Origin: Acinetobacter kyonggiensis
GTDB lineage: Bacteria; Pseudomonadota; Gammaproteobacteria; Pseudomonadales; Moraxellaceae
DNA length: 64,000 nucleotides
Direction: 5' to 3'
NCBI RefSeq assembly: GCF_900107285.1
Contig: NZ_FNPK01000010.1
Span: 1-64,000, forward strand
How positions within the stretch are numbered: the stretch's first letter is position 1; each line of letters opens with the position of its first letter. The notes under the pieces are model-generated. The model saw nothing but the letters and a program-made list of their open reading frames with translations. It was not told the origin of the DNA and searched no databases. Positions 1 to 7,280 of this stretch are shown here, piece by piece. Made by a program: the position numbers and the translations under genes.

Positions 1-44
1 TGGTAGTGTGGGGTTACCCATGTGAGAGTAAGTCATCGCCAGCT
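1..44 (+). rRNA. rrf: 5S ribosomal RNA, 3' end (partial)
   Basis: The first 44 bases match the 3' part of a gammaproteobacterial 5S rRNA, including the conserved GGTAGTGTGGGGT stretch and the closing GCCAGCT stem strand. The gene enters from the left edge of the window, so this is the end of an rRNA operon. A strong hairpin terminator follows directly. Confidence 0.93.
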
Positions 45-57
45 CATTATTCCTAAA

Positions 58-90
58 AACACCCCAACCTAAACGTTGGGGTGTTTTTTT
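58..90 (+). terminator. rRNA operon terminator
   Basis: ACACCCCAAC pairs with GTTGGGGTGT around a short loop and is followed by seven T residues. This is a classic intrinsic terminator just after the 5S rRNA. Confidence 0.92.
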
Positions 91-598
91 ATGTGGGGAA
101 TAAAAGAAATAAAAGTTAAATATTAGGGGGAAGTAAATTTTTACCTTGATAGTATTAATGATTACTTGAACTATTTTTGCATTAATAAAATGAACTTTTT
201 CAGAAACTTTATGTGTTTTATTTCAATTCTCTAGGTCTTTTAATGTTGCCGTGTAAAGTGGTTGTGTAATCCACCTACTTGTTCTTATCGCACTGATAAT
301 AATATCGTACATATTTATTCTTCCTAATTTTTAATTAACCCGAATCCTACTTGGGGATGATTTTTTATTTTTCTTAAGAATAAGAACTGTTTTTTAGAGT
401 CCAAAAAGTTTCTGATTTGGTGAGAATAGTCAGAAAGTTAATGATATTTGATTTCATTATTTTAAAGGAGATTCCTTATCTGTGATTTGGGTTAATTAAG
501 CTAACATTATTAAACATTTTTCATGCTTTTATTTACATAAAGCAGCAACTATGTTTACATATCTCCCAATAAATATTTATAACGCACTCGAATAGTTA
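91..598. other. AT-rich intergenic region
   Basis: About 500 bases between the rRNA operon and the Ig-like lipoprotein gene. It is AT-rich and presumably carries the promoter of the lipoprotein gene. The only coding candidate I see is a 29-codon minus-strand ORF at 223-312. No tRNA or IS signature is visible. Confidence 0.5.
223..312 (-). CDS. candidate 29-residue small ORF
   Basis: A minus-strand ATG at 312 has a well-placed AGGAAG seven bases upstream and reads 29 codons to a TGA at 223. The peptide has no signal sequence, membrane segment or motif I recognise. It could be a real small protein or the remnant of a decayed gene. The only support is the ribosome binding site, so this is a weak call. 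Confidence 0.25.
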   Translation of the reverse strand: MYDIIISAIRTSRWITQPLYTATLKDLEN

Positions 599-619
599 AT
601 GAGGATTTTGGGGATTTCC

Positions 620-2833
620 ATGGACAAAAAACAATTAGGTTTAAAATTATCAGCAGTTTCTTTAGCTGTTTTGTTGGCAAGCTGTGGCGGTGGTGGTAGT
701 GAAGGTTATTATAATCAAGGTTCTAGTTCTGGCAATTCTTCTTCTACAAATCCTAGCACTGGCGAAGAAGTAAAGTCTGTTAATATTAGTACTATTCAAT
801 TAAATGATTTAAATGGAAATGTTACTCAAATAATTACATCGGAAGGTGTAACAGCAAAAGTAAAAGTTACTGATCAATCTGGTCATGGTATCAGTGGTGC
901 ATTAGTGACTTTTACCGCTACAGGTGGTGTTATTTTTGGCAGTTCTAATGGCGCTGTTTTAACCAATGCTGATGGTGAAGCTAGTATTTCTGTTACCCCA
1001 GAAAATAATAATACAAACGGTGCTTATAAAATTTCAGCTAATGCAGATTATGATGGTAAGACTGTCACGGCAAAAGAAGCACCATTTTCATTGCAATCAC
1101 TTAATATTACATTAGCAAATTTAAGTGTTGCGAATACAGCGCTTGAATCTGGTGGTTCTACTAATATTACGTTAAAAACAAAGAACCAGAGTGGAGCTAA
1201 TCAAAATAATGTTACTGTAAATTTCTCTGCCAGTTGCGGTACATTTGAACCAGCTACTGTTGTATCGTCTAATCAAGGTGATGTCATTACTTCTTATAAA
1301 GCAATAGCAGCAAATGGTGAGCTTTGTGAGGGGCAAGTTGTAATTACTGCGGCCACTAATGGTGCATCAACTGTGCCTGTGATTGTAAATATTGCAGCTA
1401 TTAAGGCAGATTCTTTAGTATATACAACAACCTCAGCTATTGATTTGGGAATTAAAAGTAGTGGATCCGCTGCTTCAGGACAAATTGAATTTACGCTTTA
1501 TGCGAATGGTACGCCTGCAAAGGATAAAGAAGTTCGTATAGAGTTGACTGATGCTCCACCAGATTTAAACTTTATTTCTTTAGGTAACCGTGATCCAAGA
1601 ATCGTAAAAAGTGATTCTAATGGTAAAGTTGTTGTTAATCTATATCCTGGCAGTTTACCAGGGCCTGTAGAGATTAAAGCAACGCTTGTCTCAGCTCCGA
1701 ATGTATCTGCGTTATCTAAGAATGTGAAAATTTCGACCGGTCGTGTAACTCAAAACGGTGTGAGTCTATCTGTATCTAAGCAATCATTAAGAACAGACAT
1801 TGATGGTGATACCGCAGTTATCACAGCACGTTTGCGTGATCGTGTTGGGAACGCTGTGCCCACAGGTACTGTAATTAGTTTTGTATCTGAAGGTGGTAAG
1901 GTTGATCCAAATTGTGCAACAAATGTGCAGGGTATTTGTACAGTTACTTTAACGACTCAAAGTCCTCGACCATTGGATAATCGCGTAACGGTCTTAGCTT
2001 TTGTAGAGGGGGATAAGGACTATACCGATAATGATGGGAATAACTCATATTCGGCTACCGATACATTGCTCGATAATATAGGTAATTTCTTCCGTGATGA
2101 TAATGAAGATAATCTGCATAATACCGGTGAGTTTATTTATCAAAAAGCATTAGGTGCATTGCAATGTGCAATTTCTAGCTTTGCACAGCCAAATATACCA
2201 GACACTTGTGATAGTGGACTAAGTACTGTTCTACGCCAACAATTGGTATTCTCATTTGCACATGATACTCCAACATTTGTTTGGAATAGCGGTTTTGAGG
2301 GGAATGGTAAAATTTCAAATGGTAATGGTAATTTTAGTTTCCAAGTCTTTGGAAATAATCAAAAAACCGTACCAATGCCTTCAGGTACGACTATTTCTGT
2401 AGCAGTAAAAGATAACACTGATTTTCAGCCAAAAGCTAAGCTTGAAGTTGACACCACGGATTCAACTAAAAAAATCTTGAAAGTTTCTGGAGCAGAACCA
2501 AATACTAGCTTAATCGTAACGATTAATAGTATTGATTATGTGGTAGCAATCGGTTCAAATGGTACGGGCAGTAGAGGTAATATTGCATCGACTGTTACGG
2601 GCACTCCTGAAGTGGAGTATAAAAACTTATCTTGTGAAGCCGAGATTCGAAGCGGGAATATAACTGTTCCGAATACAATGCCTTTATTTACTCCAGCATC
2701 ATTCCAAAATGTTGAAAATGGGGTGGTTGATTATACAGTTAGACTTAAAGGATGTACTCAAGGGGATGATGTTAAAATTATTTCGAATGTACCTGCCGGT
2801 AAGACTGTTACATCATGGCTTGATATCAAATAA
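620..2833 (+). CDS. Ig-like domain (Big-1 type) surface lipoprotein
   Basis: A predicted lipoprotein of 737 residues. The signal peptide ends in the lipobox LASC followed by a glycine-rich stretch (CGGGGSEG), so the mature protein should be lipid-anchored, probably in the outer membrane. After a Ser/Gly/Asn-rich linker come at least three or four bacterial Ig-like (invasin/Big-1) repeats, recognisable by VTDQSGHGISGALVTF and by GNAVPTGTVISF. The C-terminal part is less clear. ATG 620 is preferred over 599 because GGGGATTT lies eight bases before it and the signal peptide then starts normally. Such proteins are often adhesins or surface scaffolds, but the ligand is unknown. It stands alone and ends in a 42-bp palindromic terminator. 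Confidence 0.8.
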   Translation: MDKKQLGLKLSAVSLAVLLASCGGGGSEGYYNQGSSSGNSSSTNPSTGEEVKSVNISTIQLNDLNGNVTQIITSEGVTAKVKVTDQSGHGISGALVTFTATGGVIFGSSNGAVLTNADGEASISVTPENNNTNGAYKISANADYDGKTVTAKEAPFSLQSLNITLANLSVANTALESGGSTNITLKTKNQSGANQNNVTVNFSASCGTFEPATVVSSNQGDVITSYKAIAANGELCEGQVVITAATNGASTVPVIVNIAAIKADSLVYTTTSAIDLGIKSSGSAASGQIEFTLYANGTPAKDKEVRIELTDAPPDLNFISLGNRDPRIVKSDSNGKVVVNLYPGSLPGPVEIKATLVSAPNVSALSKNVKISTGRVTQNGVSLSVSKQSLRTDIDGDTAVITARLRDRVGNAVPTGTVISFVSEGGKVDPNCATNVQGICTVTLTTQSPRPLDNRVTVLAFVEGDKDYTDNDGNNSYSATDTLLDNIGNFFRDDNEDNLHNTGEFIYQKALGALQCAISSFAQPNIPDTCDSGLSTVLRQQLVFSFAHDTPTFVWNSGFEGNGKISNGNGNFSFQVFGNNQKTVPMPSGTTISVAVKDNTDFQPKAKLEVDTTDSTKKILKVSGAEPNTSLIVTINSIDYVVAIGSNGTGSRGNIASTVTGTPEVEYKNLSCEAEIRSGNITVPNTMPLFTPASFQNVENGVVDYTVRLKGCTQGDDVKIISNVPAGKTVTSWLDIK

Positions 2834-2878
2834 GATTTCTAGAAAATCCATATGATTTTTCAAACTTAGCAGAAAATT

Positions 2879-2920
2879 ATGTCATAAAAAACAGCGCCTT
2901 GGCGCTGTTTTTTATGACAT
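2879..2920. terminator. bidirectional terminator, near-perfect 42-bp palindrome
   Basis: Two 20-base arms (ATGTCATAAAAAACAGCGCC and its complement) flank a 2-base TT centre. A-runs and T-runs on either side of the GC core let it terminate both the lipoprotein gene from the left and the converging minus-strand cluster from the right. Confidence 0.88.
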
Positions 2921-2928
2921 TCAATGCC

Positions 2929-3033
2929 TTAAATTGAAGTCCCGACACTTACGCCAACTGTAGGTCTAACATTCATAGAACTACAGCCGCTGATTGTGAA
3001 CAGACATAAGAAGACAATTAAAATTTTATTCAT
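2929..3033 (-). CDS. 34-residue small lipoprotein
   Basis: A minus-strand ORF of 34 codons starting MNKILIVFLCLF with the lipobox ISGC at residues 14-17, then a mature peptide of only about 18 residues (CSSMNVRPTVGVSVGTSI). Its ATG overlaps the last eight bases of the upstream DUF442 gene (ATGAATAA arrangement), which suggests translational coupling. The N-terminal positive charge, hydrophobic core and lipobox make it a convincing lipoprotein despite its size. Function unknown; short glycine/valine-rich lipoproteins of this kind are common and rarely annotated in Acinetobacter. Confidence 0.6.
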   Translation of the reverse strand: MNKILIVFLCLFTISGCSSMNVRPTVGVSVGTSI

Positions 3034-3451
3034 TGAGCAAGCCTTGAGATTTAGCCTGATTAAATAATATGCTCGAGCGAGAGCCACTGCGGCAGACCAT
3101 CAGGATTGGTTTGGGTAGCTCATTATAATATTTTGCAAATTCAATCACGTCTGTTTGAGAAATTTTACCGCTTAGTATAGGTTGGTAAATTACACTGACT
3201 TGTGACTGTTCTGCAATTTGGCGCAATTGAGCCACTGAAACAGTATTGCCTTGTTCCTGATCAGGACGGTTGACAATCACCGATTTAAAACCATCTTTAA
3301 TCAGTTGTTGGAATTTATCTGTTGTCATTTGACCCGCAACACTGACTTGTGCATTTAAAGTTTTACTTAAAATATCATTTTGAGCAAATAAATCAGCTGA
3401 GTAGGTCAAACACAAGCAATATAAAAGCGTTGATAAAACGCGTTTAGTCAT
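3026..3451 (-). CDS. DUF442 (beta-lactamase-hydrolase-like) protein, exported paralogue
   Basis: A 141-residue protein with a signal peptide (hydrophobic stretch ending near SADLFAQ) followed by a DUF442/TIGR01244-type domain. The cysteine phosphatase/rhodanese-like loop CRSGSRS near the C terminus provides the predicted catalytic Cys and Arg. In other bacteria the family is linked to sulfide oxidation and sulfurtransfer, but its exact substrate is unsettled. Its start overlaps the end of the cytoplasmic paralogue by eight bases, so the two are co-transcribed. It resembles the neighbour along its whole domain, which indicates a tandem duplication in which one copy gained a signal peptide. Confidence 0.8.
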   Translation of the reverse strand: MTKRVLSTLLYCLCLTYSADLFAQNDILSKTLNAQVSVAGQMTTDKFQQLIKDGFKSVIVNRPDQEQGNTVSVAQLRQIAEQSQVSVIYQPILSGKISQTDVIEFAKYYNELPKPILMVCRSGSRSSILFNQAKSQGLLNE

Positions 3452-3779
3452 CTAATAAATCCATTTGTTTGGCAAGCTGGTATAAATTATTTGAACGGTT
3501 GCCTGTACGGCAGAACATCAAGATAGGTTTAGGAAGTTCATTAAAATGATTCGCAAATGTACGTACATCAACTTCAGTAATTTGACCAGCAACAACAGGT
3601 TGATAGACATAATCTAAACCAGCATTGCGTGCAGACTCTTCAATTTGAGCACTGGTCGGTTGTTCTGGGCCACCTTCCATATCTGGACGATTGTTAATAA
3701 TCGATTTAAAACCTTTCTCAACAACTTGTGCTACGTGTTCTGGGCTAATTTGACCTGCAAAGCCGACATTTTCACTCAT
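3444..3779 (-). CDS. DUF442 (TIGR01244 family) sulfurtransferase/phosphatase-like protein
   Basis: A 111-residue cytoplasmic protein of the TIGR01244/DUF442 family, with an N-terminal QISPEHVAQV helix, the INNRPDMEGG strand-turn typical of the family and the active-site loop CRTGNRS (Cys nucleophile plus Arg). It is the first gene of a three-gene minus-strand cluster with the exported paralogue and the small lipoprotein. A perfect 22-bp palindrome lies in the divergent promoter region upstream. The enzymatic role, probably persulfide or phosphate chemistry, is inferred from family membership only. Confidence 0.82.
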   Translation of the reverse strand: MSENVGFAGQISPEHVAQVVEKGFKSIINNRPDMEGGPEQPTSAQIEESARNAGLDYVYQPVVAGQITEVDVRTFANHFNELPKPILMFCRTGNRSNNLYQLAKQMDLLDD

Positions 3780-3829
3780 TTTATCACTCCATAATTCGCT
3801 AAATAGATTTATGCTTTATGATAGCATTA

Positions 3830-3851
3830 AGCTTAAACTCGAGTTTAAGCT
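3830..3851. promoter_or_regulatory. 22-bp perfect palindrome between divergent genes
   Basis: AGCTTAAACTC is followed immediately by its reverse complement. It lies between the divergent DUF442 gene and the alpha/beta hydrolase gene and has no T-tract, so an operator for a dimeric regulator is more likely than a terminator. The regulator is unknown. Confidence 0.45.
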
Positions 3852-3904
3852 GTTAAAATTTTTTATAAACGATTACAACCATAAAATAAAGCAATGGAGC
3901 GCGT

Positions 3905-4801
3905 ATGCATTCCTATACAGTTGAACCGCTGTATGTAAAAAGTGGGCAAGAAGTGATTGCTGCAGATTTTTACCGTCCAAAAACTGAAAATAAGCCCGCT
4001 GTCATTATTATGGCACATGGTTTAGCTGCTTTACGCCAGTTTAAATTGGTTCAATATGCCAAGCGTTTTGCTCAAGCAGGTTATGCCGTGGTGCTGTTTG
4101 ATTATCGTTATTGGGGGGGGAGTACAGGTCGTCCACGAGAATTGGTATCGCTGACGTCGCAATTAGAAGATTGGCGAACCATGATTGCGCATATATTAGA
4201 GCGAAAATCGATTGATACCCGACGTATCGTACTTTGGGGAACCTCGTTAAGTGGGGGCTATGCTTTGAATTTGGCTGCGGAATTGAAAAATGTTCAAGCG
4301 ATCATGGTTCAAGTGCCTTTTGTTGATGGAACCGAAAGTGCCAAGCTTTATTCTTTACAGCAATTACCGAAAGCATTAAAAATATCCAGTCAGGATTATA
4401 TGGGGGCGAAAGTCGGTATGTCGCCTAAAACCTTAGCTGTGGTGGATAAAACTGGCTTATGTTTTATGCCGACAGCAGACAGTTATGATGGATATTTATC
4501 GATTGTAAATCCAGATTATTTTTGGAGTGGTGAGATTCCAGCACGGGTCTTTTTCAATTTAATTCGCTATCGTCCAATTCAGGATGCTCGTAATATTAGT
4601 GTTCCTGTACTCTTTATTGCTTCGAAACAAGATAGTTTGATTCCAATTGAATCCAGTCGTGAGACGGCAACCAATATTGCACCTTTTGTGCAATATCATG
4701 AGTGGGATATGCAACATTTTGATATTTATCATGGTCAATGGTTTGAAAAAGCGATATCAACCCAATTAGAATTTTTACATCAACATATTGGAGTGAATTA
4801 A
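3905..4801 (+). CDS. alpha/beta hydrolase
   Basis: A 298-residue alpha/beta-hydrolase fold protein. Visible are the oxyanion-region MAHGLAAL, the nucleophile elbow GTSLSG (catalytic Ser), a late Asp in SKQDSLIP and the final His in MQHFDIY, so the triad looks complete. The substrate is unknown; the closest general class is the dienelactone hydrolase/X-Pro peptidase-like group. The ATG follows TGGAGCGCGT. Its stop codon directly abuts the trxC start (no spacer), so the two are likely translated together, with yciA as the third gene of the unit. Confidence 0.82.
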   Translation: MHSYTVEPLYVKSGQEVIAADFYRPKTENKPAVIIMAHGLAALRQFKLVQYAKRFAQAGYAVVLFDYRYWGGSTGRPRELVSLTSQLEDWRTMIAHILERKSIDTRRIVLWGTSLSGGYALNLAAELKNVQAIMVQVPFVDGTESAKLYSLQQLPKALKISSQDYMGAKVGMSPKTLAVVDKTGLCFMPTADSYDGYLSIVNPDYFWSGEIPARVFFNLIRYRPIQDARNISVPVLFIASKQDSLIPIESSRETATNIAPFVQYHEWDMQHFDIYHGQWFEKAISTQLEFLHQHIGVN

Positions 4802-5239
4802 ATGATTATTGTCTGTCCTTCGTGTAGTGCAAAAAACCGAGTGCCTGAAGATAAGCTAGAAGTAAATCCAAGCTGTGGTCAATGTCATCAAGCCCTTATT
4901 CCATTGGCACCGATTGAGTTAAATGAGCAAAATTTTAGTCATTTCATCGCCAATAGCGATTTGCCTGTTTTTATTGATTTATGGGCAGAATGGTGTGGCC
5001 CTTGTAAGATGATGGCACCGTATTTTGCACAAGTTGCTGCACAAAATCCGAAAGTGATCTTTGCGAAAATTAACACTGAAGAATCACCTCGACTCAGTAG
5101 TGCGTTTAATGTGCGTAGTATTCCCACCTTAGTTTTAATGAATAAAACCAGTGAAATTGCTAGAATAAGTGGTGCGTTACGATCTACAGAGCTACAACAG
5201 TGGCTAGATCAACACTTAAATGCCAAAACAGGAAGCTAA
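4802..5239 (+). CDS. trxC: thioredoxin 2 (TrxC)
   Basis: A 145-residue thioredoxin with the N-terminal zinc-binding extension that defines TrxC (Cys5, Cys8, Cys25, Cys28) and the redox motif WCGPC (Cys65 and Cys68). It reduces protein disulfides in the cytoplasm using thioredoxin reductase. In E. coli its homologue belongs to the OxyR regulon and the zinc is released on oxidation. The cis-Pro is visible in RSIPTL. It starts at the base after the hydrolase stop and overlaps slightly with the track start of the following thioesterase. Confidence 0.93.
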   Translation: MIIVCPSCSAKNRVPEDKLEVNPSCGQCHQALIPLAPIELNEQNFSHFIANSDLPVFIDLWAEWCGPCKMMAPYFAQVAAQNPKVIFAKINTEESPRLSSAFNVRSIPTLVLMNKTSEIARISGALRSTELQQWLDQHLNAKTGS

Positions 5240-5240
5240 T

Positions 5241-5666
5241 GTGTCAGATACTCATGTAAAACCAGAGGGAACGCTTTCCCTGCAAACCATTGCGATGCCA
5301 GCCGATACCAACTGGAGTGGCGATGTCTTTGGTGGGTGGATTGTTTCACAAATGGATTTGGCCGGTGCAATTCATGCAGAGCGTTTTAGTAAAGGACGTT
5401 GCGCTACGATTTCGATTAATCAAATGACTTTTTTGGTTCCTGTCAAAGTCGGCGATGTGATCAGTTGCTACACCAAAATTTTAAAAGTGGGTAATACCTC
5501 CATTCAAATGCAAATTGAAGTGTGGGATAGCCATGACAGCTCACGTGAGCCGATTCGTGTGACGGAAGGGGTATTTACTTTTGTTGCTGTTGATGTAAAA
5601 GGTGGTAAGCGTCAAATTCCAGAGGATGTAAAACAAAAATATTTAGCATCACAGTTAGCGAAGTAA
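5241..5666 (+). CDS. yciA: acyl-CoA thioesterase, YciA-like hotdog protein
   Basis: A hotdog-fold thioesterase of about 141 residues. The family signature PADTNWSGDVFGGWIVSQMD contains the catalytic Asp and the GG turn, and the ISINQMTFLVPVKVGD strand is typical. YciA hydrolyses acyl-CoAs in the cytoplasm. I choose the GTG at 5241 rather than the ATG at 5220 because AGGAAGC lies five bases before it, just inside the end of trxC, and because the ATG would add only seven unconserved residues. It is the last gene of the hydrolase-trxC-yciA unit and is followed by a 52-bp palindromic terminator. Confidence 0.85.
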   Translation: MSDTHVKPEGTLSLQTIAMPADTNWSGDVFGGWIVSQMDLAGAIHAERFSKGRCATISINQMTFLVPVKVGDVISCYTKILKVGNTSIQMQIEVWDSHDSSREPIRVTEGVFTFVAVDVKGGKRQIPEDVKQKYLASQLAK

Positions 5667-5678
5667 CTTGGCCAAATT

Positions 5679-5730
5679 AATTAATCCATAAAAAACCCCA
5701 ATCATGATTGGGGTTTTTTATGGATTAATT
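5679..5730. terminator. bidirectional terminator, perfect 52-bp palindrome
   Basis: AATTAATCCATAAAAAACCC and six further bases are mirrored exactly by their complement with no loop bases. The GC core with A/T-runs on both sides can stop yciA from the left and the converging DUF4442 gene from the right. Confidence 0.9.
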
Positions 5731-5761
5731 TTGAGCATCACCTAACATGATTTTGAAGCCA

Positions 5762-6262
5762 TCATTTTTTTAACTGTGATTTAGCCACCCAAGCCCAAAG
5801 CATTTCACATTGAATCGGTTCTTGATTGGTTTCATCTGTGACGACCACAGAAACGAGGGTTTCACCTTTTTCAGATGTCTGCATTAACTTCTGCTGCTCA
5901 TCTGTTAATGTGGCGACTGCGGTCATTGCGCCTTTAGATGGGCGTTTAAAATCGACCTTTAAACTTTTAATTAACACAATACAAGAGTCAGGAACATTCA
6001 TTCCAGTCACAAAGCCTGTTGCTGTTTCCGCAAGCAGTGCCATCGCACAAGCATGAACTTGTCCAATATGGTTTTGCATGGCACGATGGTTTTCGATTTT
6101 CACCACCACTTTTGCATGGCTCACTTCGAGGTAGCGAATATTTGCGCTCCCCACCATCGGTACAATACGACCAAACGCTTTGCTCCACAGCGTACTGCGG
6201 ATTCCTTTGGGTAATTTAGCGGTTGCTTTTACCAGTTTTGATAAACGATTGGTCGCTGTCAT
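5762..6262 (-). CDS. DUF4442 hotdog thioesterase-like protein
   Basis: A 166-residue protein of the DUF4442 family, a branch of the PaaI-type hotdog thioesterases. Recognisable stretches are MVGSANIRYLEVSHAKVVVK, the helix-start MQNHIGQVHACAMALLAET (the NHxGxxHA pattern that packs on the sheet) and SLKVDFKRPSKG. It probably hydrolyses an acyl-CoA or related thioester, with no substrate evidence here. It lies 32 bases downstream of yajQ on the same strand and probably shares its transcript. Confidence 0.82.
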   Translation of the reverse strand: MTATNRLSKLVKATAKLPKGIRSTLWSKAFGRIVPMVGSANIRYLEVSHAKVVVKIENHRAMQNHIGQVHACAMALLAETATGFVTGMNVPDSCIVLIKSLKVDFKRPSKGAMTAVATLTDEQQKLMQTSEKGETLVSVVVTDETNQEPIQCEMLWAWVAKSQLKK

Positions 6263-6294
6263 GAAGTTCCTCGAATTTTTATTGCATCAATGCA

Positions 6295-6783
6295 TTAATC
6301 TTTGAAATTATTAAATTGTAAAGGTACACCAAATTGCTGTTCTTTTAAGAACGCCATGGTTTGTTGCAAAGTATCGCGCTTTTTATCTGTCACACGAATT
6401 TTGTCACCTTGAATAGATGATTGCACTTTCACACCACTTTCTTTAATGGCTTTATTAATTTTTTTTGCAGTATCTGAGTCAAGGCCATCTTTAAGTTTAA
6501 TCACTTGAATGACGTTTTTACCTGAAGCGGTCATTTTTTGCGGATCAAGAGCTTGAATATCAACTTTACGTTTAAAGAAGTGATTTTCCAGCATGCTATA
6601 CACTTGCTCACATTGGAAATCACTTTCAGCGCTGATTTTGATTTCTTTATTTTTTTCACTTAATTCAATAGAAACATCTTGACCGCGGAAGTCAAAACGG
6701 GTCGCAATTTCTTTTTGCGTGTTTTGAACGGCATGATTTACTTCAAAAATTTCTAATTCAGAGACAATATCGAAAGAAGGCAT
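6295..6783 (-). CDS. yajQ: YajQ family cyclic-di-GMP/nucleotide-binding protein
   Basis: A 162-residue UPF0234/YajQ protein, full length for the family, starting MPSFDIVSELE and containing RFDFRGQDVSIEL and the C-terminal FLKEQQFGVPLQFNNFKD. YajQ proteins have two RRM-like domains and bind nucleic acids or nucleotides; in Xanthomonas and Pseudomonas a homologue is a c-di-GMP effector. The role in Acinetobacter is not established. First gene of a two-gene unit with the DUF4442 protein. Confidence 0.93.
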   Translation of the reverse strand: MPSFDIVSELEIFEVNHAVQNTQKEIATRFDFRGQDVSIELSEKNKEIKISAESDFQCEQVYSMLENHFFKRKVDIQALDPQKMTASGKNVIQVIKLKDGLDSDTAKKINKAIKESGVKVQSSIQGDKIRVTDKKRDTLQQTMAFLKEQQFGVPLQFNNFKD

Positions 6784-6874
6784 GGTTTAGACCTTTACAA
6801 AGGGAAAGAATATCTGAGATGCTAGGGATGTTTTCTTCATTTGCCAAGTGTTGTTTACATCAAAGGAGTGCACA

Positions 6875-7189
6875 ATGATCCGTAAACAAGAAATTACAAC
6901 ATTTGAGTTCCCAGAGAATGCCATTATCTGGGATGTTCGTGATACAAAAGCTTTCGCTGAAGGTCATGTTAAAGGTGCTGTAAATCAGCCCATTGATGAC
7001 TTGGGTGCAGTGAGCTTAACTCAAGTGGAGTCGGATCAGCCCATTTACATTTTATGTGGTGGTGGTAGTAAAGCACCACGTGCTGCTGAAAAGTTAGAAA
7101 GCTTCGATAGCTCACGTGAGTATGTTGTATTGATGGGTGGCACTCGTGCTGCACGTGATGCAGGTTTCCCTTTAGAACAGGGCGCTTAA
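6875..7189 (+). CDS. single-domain rhodanese-like protein
   Basis: A rhodanese of about 104 residues. N-terminal IIWDVRDTKAFAEGHVKGAVN is the classic CH2A region, and the active loop is CGGGSKA, with the sulfur-accepting Cys after a YIL strand. The start at 6875 is preferred over 6848 because AAAGGAG lies seven bases before it. Single-domain rhodaneses shuttle sulfane sulfur in the cytoplasm; the physiological donor and acceptor cannot be told from sequence. Monocistronic, with its own terminator. Confidence 0.85.
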   Translation: MIRKQEITTFEFPENAIIWDVRDTKAFAEGHVKGAVNQPIDDLGAVSLTQVESDQPIYILCGGGSKAPRAAEKLESFDSSREYVVLMGGTRAARDAGFPLEQGA

Positions 7190-7190
7190 G

Positions 7191-7215
7191 AAAAAGCGCC
7201 GTAAGGCGCTTTTTT
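7191..7215 (+). terminator. intrinsic terminator
   Basis: AAAAAGCGCC, loop GTAA, GGCGCTTTTTT directly after the rhodanese stop codon. Confidence 0.88.
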
Positions 7216-7280
7216 AATGGTTAAAAATTAATTCCCCGTTTTTGAAAGCGGGATTTTTTTTGCTTCTGGCAAAAAGGTGG

